Shown here in pieces: positions 17,123-28,344 of a stretch of 64,000 nucleotides of DNA. The first letter of the stretch is position 1. Every line of letters begins with the position of its first letter. The stretch spans positions 169,876 through 233,875 of the forward strand of contig NZ_QNUF01000006.1 in NCBI RefSeq assembly GCF_003385455.1, in the 5' to 3' direction. Source of the DNA: Chryseobacterium rhizosphaerae (GTDB lineage Bacteria > Bacteroidota > Bacteroidia > Flavobacteriales > Weeksellaceae). Made by a program: the position numbers and the translations under genes. The notes below the pieces were generated by a model. It was not told where the DNA came from and ran no database searches. It saw only the letters and a program-made list of their open reading frames with translations.

Positions 17123-17809
17123 ATGCCTCATCTTATTTTACTGCACGGCGCGTTAGGTCACAGTGATCTTTTCCATCCTTATGTGGAGCAGTTATCTCAG
17201 TATTTTACCATTCATACTCCTTTATTTTCAGGACACGGGAGTACCATGCTTCCTGCAGAAGGTATCAGTATTGAAAAATATACTCAGGAATTAGAAGAAT
17301 ATTGCAACAGTAACAATCTGGCAGATGTATATCTTTTCGGACACAGCATGGGAGGTTATGTTGCCCTTTGTTATGCTATGAAAACACCTAAGAATGTCAA
17401 TTCAATCATCACTTTGGGGACGAAATTTGACTGGACTGAAGAACAGGCTGTAAAAGAAAGTAAAATGCTGAACCCTGAAGTTATTCTTCATAAAGTTCCA
17501 CAATATGCACAACTCTTAGAAGCTCAACATGGTCAGAAATGGACAGAGCTACTTCCAGCGGTTGCTGATTTAATGGTTGATTTAGGGAAAAAGACACCGT
17601 TAAAAGACAATCTTGCCGGGATTAACCTCCCAGTCCAGATTATGGTAGGAGACAAAGACAATATGGTGACCATCGAAGAGAGTATCCATGTTTACAGAAG
17701 CCTTCCCCATGCAAAATTGGCCGTACTTCCGGATACAAAACACCCTATGGATAAAGTACGACCAACCTTGTTATTGGATATTATAAAAGATTTTTGGAAT
17801 CTTTCTTAA
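17123..17809 (+). CDS. Alpha/beta-fold hydrolase
   Basis: 228-residue cytosolic hydrolase. Oxyanion strand LILLHGALGHSD at the N-terminus, nucleophile elbow GHSMGG (Ser74), acid near GDKDNM (about 172) and the catalytic His in DTKHPMD (about 205). The small cap and short length suggest an esterase or lactonase acting on a small substrate, not a lipase. It converges on upp with a single base between the two stop codons and no terminator hairpin in the gap. Confidence 0.85.
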   Translation: MPHLILLHGALGHSDLFHPYVEQLSQYFTIHTPLFSGHGSTMLPAEGISIEKYTQELEEYCNSNNLADVYLFGHSMGGYVALCYAMKTPKNVNSIITLGTKFDWTEEQAVKESKMLNPEVILHKVPQYAQLLEAQHGQKWTELLPAVADLMVDLGKKTPLKDNLAGINLPVQIMVGDKDNMVTIEESIHVYRSLPHAKLAVLPDTKHPMDKVRPTLLLDIIKDFWNLS

Positions 17810-17810
17810 A

Positions 17811-18461
17811 TTATCTTTGAAGTTTTTCTCCGTAGCTTAAATCACCCGCATCACCAAGTCCCGGAGTAATATACCCTTTTGAAGTTAAGTTTTCATCAAT
17901 GGCTCCCACCCAAATCTGAGCGTCAGGATAGGCATTCTGCACAGTCTCTACTCCTTGTCTTGATGCAATTGCTGCTACAATATGAAGCTGAGTAGGATTT
18001 CCGTTAGTCAGTAGATCTTTAATAGCTTCAATTAAAGACGCACCTGTTGCCAACATTGGGTCTGCTACGATCAAGGGTCTTCCTTCGATACTTGGGCAAG
18101 TCAGATAATCCTGCTTAATTGAGAAATAATCATTGGCATCGTGCTTTCTGTACGCTGCTACAAAACCACAGTCTGCTCTGTCTAAATAGCTCAGAATTCC
18201 TTCAAACAATGGAACTCCTGCTCGTAAAATTGTAGTAATAACCGGCTGTACCGCGATTTCTCTGCTTTTTATCGTATCTAAAGGAGTTTGGATTACAACT
18301 TCTCGGTACTCCAGCCCTTTGCTGATTTCGAAAGCTGCAATCTCTCCGATTCTTTCCATATTTCTTCGGAATCTCATCCGATCATGCTGAACTTCCACGT
18401 TTCGAAGTTCATTAATCCATTCATTTACAAGAGAAAAATTTTGTGATAAAATACTAAGCAT
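17811..18461 (-). CDS. upp: Uracil phosphoribosyltransferase
   Basis: 216 residues. Pyrimidine salvage: uracil + PRPP to UMP. PRPP-binding loop VADPMLATGASLIEAI and the uracil-binding C-terminal segment TPGLGDAGDLSYGEKL are characteristic. The N-terminal half has the RFRRNMERIGEIAAFEISK region that leads into the hood. Length is normal. It is the first gene after der in the minus direction, but a terminator separates them. Confidence 0.95.
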   Translation of the reverse strand: MLSILSQNFSLVNEWINELRNVEVQHDRMRFRRNMERIGEIAAFEISKGLEYREVVIQTPLDTIKSREIAVQPVITTILRAGVPLFEGILSYLDRADCGFVAAYRKHDANDYFSIKQDYLTCPSIEGRPLIVADPMLATGASLIEAIKDLLTNGNPTQLHIVAAIASRQGVETVQNAYPDAQIWVGAIDENLTSKGYITPGLGDAGDLSYGEKLQR

Positions 18462-18573
18462 GAATATCTTAAGTTTTAAAATTACAGTTAATCGACATTG
18501 AATTTCTACAAAATTACAATTAAAAAATGAATCTGCAGGAAGCGTCGAAATGAATACGTATATCTATAAAAAA

Positions 18574-18598
18574 TCTGGTAAGAATATTTCCTTACCAG
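18574..18598 (-). terminator. Terminator after der
   Basis: Stem CTGGTAAG / CTTACCAG with A-run upstream and T-run downstream on both strands, 21 nt past the der stop codon. Confidence 0.8.
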
Positions 18599-18618
18599 TT
18601 TTTTATTTAAAAGTCATT

Positions 18619-19929
18619 TTATTTTTGTCTGAAATACACTTCAATAGGAACTCCGGTAAACCCGAATTCTTTTCTCAATTGGTTCTCAGCAAATCTTTTA
18701 TATGGTTCTTTCACATACTGTGGAAGATTACAGAAGAATACAAACTGTGGTGATGGCGTAGGAAGCTGAACACAGTATTTAATTTTAATATATTTTCCTT
18801 TATTGGCTGGAGGAGGAGTTTGCTCAAAAATAGGAAGCATCACCTCATTCAGTTTTGAAGTTTTAATCTTTTTCTTTCGGTCATTATACACCTCCATTGC
18901 TACTTCTACCGCTTTTAAGATTCTTTGCTTCGTTAAAGCAGAAACAAATAGAATTGGAATATCCTGGAACTGTCCTATTCTATCTTTAATAGCTTTTTCG
19001 AAATCACGCATTGTATTGGTTTGCTTGTCTTCCACCAAGTCCCATTTGTTTACCAAAATAACAATCCCCTTTCTGTTTTTCTGAGCCAGTCCGAAAATAT
19101 TCATATCCTGAGATTCCCATCCCTGAGTAGCGTCTACCATAATGATTACAACATCAGAAAATTCTATAGAACGGATAGATCTCATTACGGAATAGAATTC
19201 CAAATCTTCGTTTACCTTAGATTTTCTTCTCATACCGGCAGTATCTACCAATACAAACTCATGTCCGAATTTATTATATAAGGTCTGGATACTATCTCTT
19301 GTAGTTCCGGCAATATCGGTTACAATATTTCTTTCTACATCCAGTAAAGCGTTGGTCATTGTAGACTTTCCTACGTTAGGACGACCTGCAATAGTGATTT
19401 TAGGCAATCCTTCAAACGGATCTTTATATTCTGTTGTAGGGAAATCTTTAACGATATCATCTAACAGTTCTCCTGTTCCTGAACCTGTAGCAGAAGAAAG
19501 AGTATAATATTTATCAATTCCTAACTGATAGAATTCTGTTGCAGGAAGTTCTTCCTTAGAAGAATCTACTTTATTAATGACAATATAAATAGGTTTATTG
19601 GATCTTCTCAGTAAACGGAAAATTTCATAGTCTGTGTCAGTAAGCCCTTCTTCCACGTTCATCATAAAGATAATGGAAGTTGCTTCATCTACTGCCAGCT
19701 GTACCTGCTTACGGATTTCCTCTTCAAAGATATCATCTGTACCTACATCATATCCTCCGGTATCAATTACAGTGAAGTCTACTCCATTCCAGTCAGATTT
19801 TCCGTAATGACGGTCTCTGGTTACACCGGCTGTAGAATCTACAATAGCTTCTCTTCTCTCTAGTAAACGGTTAAAAAGCGTGGATTTTCCTACGTTGGGA
19901 CGCCCAACGATTGCGACAATATTCGACAT
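18619..19929 (-). CDS. der: Ribosome biogenesis GTPase Der (EngA)
   Basis: 436 residues with two tandem G domains: Walker A GRPNVGKST near residues 8 and 181, G3 DTGG/DTAG, and G4 NKVD/NKWD. The C-terminal KH-like domain (about 350-436) docks on the 50S subunit. Der is essential for large-subunit assembly. Monocistronic on the minus strand. Confidence 0.97.
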   Translation of the reverse strand: MSNIVAIVGRPNVGKSTLFNRLLERREAIVDSTAGVTRDRHYGKSDWNGVDFTVIDTGGYDVGTDDIFEEEIRKQVQLAVDEATSIIFMMNVEEGLTDTDYEIFRLLRRSNKPIYIVINKVDSSKEELPATEFYQLGIDKYYTLSSATGSGTGELLDDIVKDFPTTEYKDPFEGLPKITIAGRPNVGKSTMTNALLDVERNIVTDIAGTTRDSIQTLYNKFGHEFVLVDTAGMRRKSKVNEDLEFYSVMRSIRSIEFSDVVIIMVDATQGWESQDMNIFGLAQKNRKGIVILVNKWDLVEDKQTNTMRDFEKAIKDRIGQFQDIPILFVSALTKQRILKAVEVAMEVYNDRKKKIKTSKLNEVMLPIFEQTPPPANKGKYIKIKYCVQLPTPSPQFVFFCNLPQYVKEPYKRFAENQLRKEFGFTGVPIEVYFRQK

Positions 19930-20185
19930 AAAAAATGTTTAATAATCCCTTGCTATGCTCGGGACAAGTTATTAATGGGTTACTCCAACTTTTAGAGCCC
20001 AATTTTTTGCAAAGATAAGATTTTATTATTTAGTATTAAAAACATCCCTTGTTTCGAAAATTTTTCGCAAAAATAATTATTTGGATATCAGCCAGTAAAC
20101 CCATAAGACAAGTGAAAGTCTTGTATTATCTCCTTATTTCATTTTTATATTTAAAATAAATTCTATAATTTCGCAGCATCGAAAC

Positions 20186-20256
20186 AGACCTATAGTGTAA
20201 CGGTAGCACTCCGGTTTTTGGTACCGTCAGTCGGGGTTCGAATCCCTGTGGGTCTA
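20186..20256 (+). tRNA. tRNA-Gln (TTG anticodon)
   Basis: 71-nt cloverleaf. The acceptor AGACCTA pairs with TGGGTCT, the D arm is GTGT/GCAC with GG in the loop, the anticodon loop TTTTGGT gives TTG, and the T arm is GGGGTTCGAATCCCT. Discriminator A; CCA not encoded. One C-T mismatch at the top of the anticodon stem. Followed at once by a terminator. Confidence 0.95.
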
Positions 20257-20257
20257 C

Positions 20258-20286
20258 AAACCATCCTTTTTTAAGGATGGTTTTTG
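20258..20286 (+). terminator. Terminator of the tRNA-Gln gene
   Basis: Stem CCATCCTT / AAGGATGG (20261-20268 with 20273-20280), TTTT loop and a T-rich tail, beginning 2 nt after the tRNA. Confidence 0.88.
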
Positions 20287-20482
20287 TTTTTTTAATCAAT
20301 AAGTTTATTTTTCAAAACTAGTTTCTAAAATTTCATCGATTATTTTAAAGTGTTTTTCTTTCTACCTTATATCCGAAGTAACCAGAAATTAACATCCTGG
20401 CTATTCAAAATAAAAATGTAGAAATCAATACATTAACTCGCTTTAGGACAGAAACATATGTTTTTGATTAATTTATACCATT

Positions 20483-21526
20483 CTATTTCTTCAAAAAGAT
20501 AGCTAAGCCAGAAGAGCTACTGCTCATTCCACTTGACAGATGGGTTGCAACTCCATTTTTCCAGTATGTTACGAAACGGCCTTCGTAACCAGCAATGTAT
20601 ACAGCACCACCCGAAAGAGCAATAGCATTCGCCTCGGAAGTTTGTGAGCCATTGGTAAGGTCTTTAGCAGTACCATTTTTCCAGTATTTTGCAGTATTTC
20701 CGGCACTTCCATTATTTTGATATCCTGAAACGTACACATTTTTACCCAAAACGGCAATATCTGTTGCTACATTATATTTTGTACCATCGGTGAGGGACAC
20801 CGCGACTCCATTTTTCCAGTATTTGGCAACGGGAGTGCTTCCTCCATCAGTTGTCATTCCTTCATATCCCGCAACATAAATATCTTTTCCATCAACTGCA
20901 ATTGCATAAGCATATGCTGATTTGGTACCATCGGTAAGCGGTATTGCTACCCCATTTTTCCAATATTTGGCAACGATACGGCTTCCGTTAAATTCACCAC
21001 CTGCTATATACACGTCATTACCTACCACCACTATTCCGCTTGCATTGGTATGGTGGCCTGGTGTACCGTCGGAAAGATTGGTAGCTATACCGTTTTTCCA
21101 ACATTTACCTACTTTAGTGCCATTCGTATTTTGGGCCCCTGTGACATAAACATCATTACCACTTACCGCAATGCCGCCCGTTAATGTATTAGTATCGCCA
21201 ATAGCCAATTGTGTTCCAACACCATTTTTCCAGTATTGTAGCTTTCTTCCACCAGAAATATCTTCCCAGCCGGCTACATATACATCGTTGCCTGCAACAG
21301 TGATACCTGTGGCATATCCTGACCCATTGGTCAGATGAGTAACAGTTCCATTTTTCCAGTATTTTGCTCTTCCTCCCTCAAAACCTGACACGTATACTTC
21401 AGATACAGGTATTTCAGGTATCTCAGTTTCAGTGGGATCACTGGGATCAGCTTTATCTCTTTCGCAACTACCAAGAGAAATGGCTAGTATAGAAGCGATG
21501 AAAAGGGGGCGATAATGTAATTTCAT
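20483..21526 (-). CDS. Lipoprotein with seven YWKNG repeats (beta-propeller-like)
   Basis: 347 residues. SPII signal peptide with lipobox SLGSC, then a Pro/Glu/Thr linker, then seven repeats of about 42-45 residues, each built from DVYVAGYE...AKYWKNGVATxLTDGT...AxxIAVxG. Seven strictly similar blades ending in an open half-repeat fit a seven-bladed propeller anchored to the outer or inner membrane by the lipid. No catalytic motif is visible. The neighbours (tRNA-Gln, katG) are unrelated and it is flanked by long A/T-rich gaps, so it may be an insertion. Function unknown; a binding or scaffold role is a guess. Confidence 0.8.
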   Translation of the reverse strand: MKLHYRPLFIASILAISLGSCERDKADPSDPTETEIPEIPVSEVYVSGFEGGRAKYWKNGTVTHLTNGSGYATGITVAGNDVYVAGWEDISGGRKLQYWKNGVGTQLAIGDTNTLTGGIAVSGNDVYVTGAQNTNGTKVGKCWKNGIATNLSDGTPGHHTNASGIVVVGNDVYIAGGEFNGSRIVAKYWKNGVAIPLTDGTKSAYAYAIAVDGKDIYVAGYEGMTTDGGSTPVAKYWKNGVAVSLTDGTKYNVATDIAVLGKNVYVSGYQNNGSAGNTAKYWKNGTAKDLTNGSQTSEANAIALSGGAVYIAGYEGRFVTYWKNGVATHLSSGMSSSSSGLAIFLKK

Positions 21527-22183
21527 TTTAATTTAATATGTGATTGATTGTTTCGGGATAACCTTTAGATATAAATACTTTTCGCGATTTTAATTCATCC
21601 ATATTTGAAATTAATAAGCAATATTTGTACCACTGAACAACCGCCAAAAGTAACTATCAACGCAAGCAGAAATACGACATTATACCATACCGTATTTTAT
21701 AATATTTTTTTGAATTATTATTTTTAAAAACTTATAAATTATTCATTTAAATGCAGCAATTTACTAATATTATTTTTTCAATATCTCTTTTACTTTTTTA
21801 GTGAATTATTACCCCAAGCATAAAATTACTCTGATTGAACAGGTAGCAAAAGTAGCTACAAAGTAGTCTATCTAGTTGACATATAAACATAACATCATTT
21901 AAAACCATAGCTTGTATTGCAAAAACATTGATTATACTGATAGCGCTCTCAGATTAAAACTATAAAATTTAATCCAACACAATATTTCAGACTTCTATTT
22001 AAAAAAATATTGATAGTAATTATGGTGCATGATGATAATATTATTGCTGAAATTTTTTAAACATTACCAGTAACTGAAGGTATATTGGCAACTATTGGAT
22101 TTTATTGTTGGTCTATTTATCTTTTAATAGTAATAGTATCTTTTTTCATGAAATAACAGAGTTCAAAAGTATCTAAAAACAAA
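21527..22183. other. Long A/T-rich intergenic region, no gene seen
   Basis: About 650 bases between the propeller lipoprotein and the katG terminator, very A/T-rich. No open frame with coding character, no tRNA and no clear long inverted repeat. It presumably contains the promoter of the lipoprotein gene, but no consensus box stood out. Confidence 0.5.
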
Positions 22184-22207
22184 AAAGACAGCATCACTGC
22201 TGTCTTT
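22184..22207. terminator. Terminator after katG
   Basis: Perfect 10-bp stem AAAGACAGCA / TGCTGTCTTT around TCAC, 21 nt past the katG stop codon. Confidence 0.88.
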
Positions 22208-22228
22208 ATAATATGATAAGATAATTCG

Positions 22229-24981
<2,753 letters not shown>

Positions 24982-25449
24982 ATGAAAAAAGTATTAGTTG
25001 TCATTCTTGTGGCATTTATTATGATCCAGTTTTTTCCTATTGACAAGACCAATCCTGCTCCCACACCGGGTATGGATTTTCTTAAAATTAAAAACACTCC
25101 GGATCATATTGCCAAAATTATACGTACGTCTTGTTATGACTGTCATTCCAATGAAACCAAATATCCATGGTATGCCAATATTTCACCGGCATCATGGGTT
25201 GTAAAAAATCATGTCAATGAAGGCAGAAAACATCTTAATTTTTCTACCTTTGCAGTGTACGAATCTAAAAGACAGCTTCATAAGCTTGAAGAATGTTTAG
25301 AAATGATAGAAAAAAAAGAAATGCCTCTGGAGTCTTATTATTTGGGACATCAGAACGCAAAACTGACAGATGAGCAGCGTACAGCACTTTCTCAATATTT
25401 TAAAAAAGTAAAAGAGGATACCGAAAGAAGTATCATGTTTAATAAATAG
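24982..25449 (+). CDS. Heme-binding domain protein (single CxxCH)
   Basis: 155 residues with an N-terminal hydrophobic anchor (4-18) and the motif CYDCH (51-55) for covalent c-type heme attachment, followed by NETKYPWYANISPASW, which is the signature of the Bacteroidota haem-binding domain family (PF14376-like). Exported and membrane-tethered in the periplasm; probably an electron carrier or sensor. It sits 5 nt before a DCC-family thiol protein, so the two are co-transcribed. Confidence 0.87.
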   Translation: MKKVLVVILVAFIMIQFFPIDKTNPAPTPGMDFLKIKNTPDHIAKIIRTSCYDCHSNETKYPWYANISPASWVVKNHVNEGRKHLNFSTFAVYESKRQLHKLEECLEMIEKKEMPLESYYLGHQNAKLTDEQRTALSQYFKKVKEDTERSIMFNK

Positions 25450-25454
25450 AAATC

Positions 25455-25865
25455 ATGAAAGACTGGAAAAACAAATATATTGTATTTTTTGACGGAGACT
25501 GTGGTGTCTGTAATTTCTGGGTACAATGGATTTTGGAGAGAGATAAGAAAGACCGATTTATGTTTGCTTCACTGCAATCTGATTTCGGACAGCAGTTTTT
25601 ATCTGAAAGAGGATTGGAAACAAAGGATTTCAATACCATGTATCTTTGGAAACCGGAACAATACTATTTGATTAAATCGAGAGCAGTACTTAAAATTGCT
25701 GACCTGCTGGGCGGGATCTACAAACTTTCAGCCGTTGGAAAACTAATGCCTGCATTTCTAAGCGATAAGGTTTACAATATGATTTCCAGAAACAGAATGA
25801 AACTGGCTAACCAAAAATGTTATTTGCCGGATCAGCATCAGAAGAAAAAATTTATTCAGGTCTAA
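25455..25865 (+). CDS. DCC-family thiol-disulfide oxidoreductase-like protein (DUF393)
   Basis: 136 residues. The family hallmark FFDGDCGVCN (12-20) carries the DxDCxxC motif, followed by the ...RDKKDRFMFASLQS strand. Members are thioredoxin-like and predicted to act in thiol-disulfide exchange. The immediate upstream gene encodes an exported CxxCH heme protein; a link to heme or thiol handling is a plausible inference but unproven. Confidence 0.86.
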   Translation: MKDWKNKYIVFFDGDCGVCNFWVQWILERDKKDRFMFASLQSDFGQQFLSERGLETKDFNTMYLWKPEQYYLIKSRAVLKIADLLGGIYKLSAVGKLMPAFLSDKVYNMISRNRMKLANQKCYLPDQHQKKKFIQV

Positions 25866-26045
25866 TCAGGCAGAGTCTCAATAATACATTTTTCTCTCTT
25901 CAAGAAAAGCATTTTTTCCTACCAAAACAGCAAAAAGTCATTCCATAAAAACCTAATCGATTTAATAGTAAAATACATTATTAAGGTTCCTAAAGAATGA
26001 CTAGTATGATAAATAGATTAATTTTAAATTAATCGCTTTTAGTAC

Positions 26046-27485
26046 TTATTGATTCAGTGACCAAATTGAATAACTATTCGGGGCACATTGGATCTTCACC
26101 CATTTATCTCCCTGAGTTGTAGGATACCAGCTTGAGCTTCCTGTAAAATCTTTGATTTGCTGACTGGCCCAATTGGTTTCAATCCATCTTTCCTGCCAGC
26201 TTGACGAAGTATTGATATAAACCACAAGCCCTGGATTTCCATTATACCCATTACGTCTTGCAATATATTCATCATTATCAGTATATAATATCGAAGTTGT
26301 TCCGGTAGCTTTATTATTATGAATCCAGATTAAGTTATTCAGCCTTTCTTTGTTCAGCCATTCTTCATAATCTCTGTAAAAAATGGTTGGATAGCCTTCA
26401 TGAGTTAAAATATAAGCGTACGCCGGCATTTTATTGTTAATAATATCCGTGTCATGATTGGCAACAAAAGTGACTGCTTTATAGGGGTTCCTCTTCCACA
26501 TCATATCATCATTTAAAGCATTCAGATTCCCATTGTCAAAAGCTTCATCCATTTTATAGTAAGCAGCAAAATCAAATACGGAACTGTTTGCATTATTTGC
26601 CCACCACTCCAGTGTATTGACATTAGAATCCCATAGTTCACCAACCGAAAATCCGCCCACCTTAGCGTTCCAGGTATTCACTACCCAGGGTCCGAACCCT
26701 TTTACATAATCAAATCTCCAGCCATCAAATTTCATCACATTCTTATAATATTTTGCTACAGAATCATCCCTTCCCCATAACCAGTCCTGTACATGAGGAT
26801 TGGCGTGGCACAGGTCCGGAAATCCACCGAAAGAACCTTCATCATTATTTCCATAAGCATTTTTATAAAAGTCTTCATAGCTTCTTTGAAATTTTCCGGA
26901 AGCTACTCCTGAGAAGTTGGTCCAGGTATTCGTTCCGGTATAAGGATTGGCTTCAGACTGCCCACCACTGTTGTGATTGATGACAATATCAGCAAACACC
27001 TGCATATTTTCGCTGTGCGCTTTAGTAATCAATGCTTCCAACTCAGTTCTCGATCCAAATCGGGTCTCCGTAGTTCCGTTTTGATTAAAATTTCCAAAAT
27101 CATAATAATCTGTAGGATCGTATCCCATTGAAAGGGGGCCATTTTGAGCTTTGGAAGCCGGAGGAAGCCATACTGCTCCAATTCCGGCATTGGACCATCC
27201 TGTCACTTTATCTTTAACAGTATTCCACCAATTACCGCCTTCAGGAACATCCCAATAAAATCCCTGCATCAAAACTCCCCCACCGGGACCGGCTACAAAT
27301 TTGCCTTGTAAAGAGCCGGATGCTCCTCCCGTACTGAAAGGCCTCCCGTCATGATGTGTGACATTTACAATTTTGTCGTGTACTTCCTGCTCTTGTGAAG
27401 ATTTATTGCCAATATCATCATTGTTCTCACAAGAACTGACAAGTGCTAAACCCCATACAGAAAGAAGAAAATATGTTTTTTTCAT
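26046..27485 (-). CDS. Secreted alpha-amylase lipoprotein (GH13)
   Basis: 479 residues. SPII signal peptide with lipobox LVSSC (Cys19). GH13 conserved regions: DIVINH (166-171), GWRFDYVKG (nucleophile Asp259), GELWDS (acid Glu283) and VANHDTD (Asp345). The C-terminal beta domain follows from about 400. Closest by feel to glucan 1,4-alpha-maltotetraohydrolase-type enzymes of Bacteroidota. No susCD pair is nearby, so this is a stand-alone starch-degrading surface or periplasmic enzyme. Confidence 0.93.
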   Translation of the reverse strand: MKKTYFLLSVWGLALVSSCENNDDIGNKSSQEQEVHDKIVNVTHHDGRPFSTGGASGSLQGKFVAGPGGGVLMQGFYWDVPEGGNWWNTVKDKVTGWSNAGIGAVWLPPASKAQNGPLSMGYDPTDYYDFGNFNQNGTTETRFGSRTELEALITKAHSENMQVFADIVINHNSGGQSEANPYTGTNTWTNFSGVASGKFQRSYEDFYKNAYGNNDEGSFGGFPDLCHANPHVQDWLWGRDDSVAKYYKNVMKFDGWRFDYVKGFGPWVVNTWNAKVGGFSVGELWDSNVNTLEWWANNANSSVFDFAAYYKMDEAFDNGNLNALNDDMMWKRNPYKAVTFVANHDTDIINNKMPAYAYILTHEGYPTIFYRDYEEWLNKERLNNLIWIHNNKATGTTSILYTDNDEYIARRNGYNGNPGLVVYINTSSSWQERWIETNWASQQIKDFTGSSSWYPTTQGDKWVKIQCAPNSYSIWSLNQ

Positions 27486-27672
27486 CGCAATATTTAATTA
27501 TCAATCTACTAACCAAGTTACAAATTCCTTGCATACAAATTCTTATTCATGTGAAATATTTTAATTTTCAATAATAAATTATAGGAAAGGTCAACTCCAC
27601 TTTTCATTAAAAAATCATAAATTTTAAATATTCTCGAAACAATTTTTCTTTTAATCCATATATTTGCATACT

Positions 27673-28344
27673 ATGGAATACAATACCCAAAAAACTCAGC
27701 TTCATATGCCCGAATACGGCAGAATTATACAACAGTTGGTTGAGCGCTGCAAAGAACTTGCTTCCAAAGAGGAAAGAAGTGAAATGGCTATGGCAATCAT
27801 CGATTTTATGGGTCAGAGAAACCCACAACTTCGTGACGAAGAAAATTATAAACATAAACTTTGGGATCATCTTTTTATTCTGGCAAATTACGATTTGGAT
27901 GTAGATTCTCCTTATCCATTTCCTACAATGGAAGAATTGGCAGAAAAACCTAAAAGGATGGAATATCCAAAACTTCAAGGTGACTTTAAGTTTTACGGAA
28001 AAAGTATTCTTCAATTGATCGAAAAAGCAATTGAGCTGGAGGCGGGCGATGAAAAAGAAGCCCTTATCGAAGTGATTGCCAACAATATGAAGAAATCTTA
28101 TAATGTCTATAATAAGGAACATGTGACGGATGATGTTATTTTCCGCCACTTGAAGGAACTGTCTGAAAACAGGTTGGATCTTACAGGAATTGATTCTCTT
28201 GAAAAAAGTAAAATCTATTACACCAGTAACAACAACCGAAATAATAACAGCAACAGTAACAATAATAGGAGTAATAACAACAGCAATAATAAGAACCAAC
28301 CTAACAAAAGAAGACATAACAATAATCATAAAAACAGAAAATAA
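27673..28344 (+). CDS. DUF4290 domain protein with Asn-rich tail
   Basis: 223 residues from ATG 27673. The DUF4290 domain (about 1-180, starting EYNTQ...LHMPEYGRIIQQL) is restricted to Bacteroidota and of unknown function. From about 185 the protein becomes a low-complexity Asn/Ser/Arg/Lys tail coded largely by AAC, AAT and AGC, ending very basic, which suggests RNA or anionic-surface contact. Its TAA overlaps the murA ATG by one base, so translation is coupled. A TTG three codons upstream is open but not needed. Confidence 0.87.
   Translation: MEYNTQKTQLHMPEYGRIIQQLVERCKELASKEERSEMAMAIIDFMGQRNPQLRDEENYKHKLWDHLFILANYDLDVDSPYPFPTMEELAEKPKRMEYPKLQGDFKFYGKSILQLIEKAIELEAGDEKEALIEVIANNMKKSYNVYNKEHVTDDVIFRHLKELSENRLDLTGIDSLEKSKIYYTSNNNRNNNSNSNNNRSNNNSNNKNQPNKRRHNNNHKNRK

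Noticed and set aside
28190..28340. Possible CRISPR or microsatellite in the AAC/AAT-rich stretch
   Set aside because: No spaced repeats; it is the low-complexity tail of the DUF4290 coding sequence.
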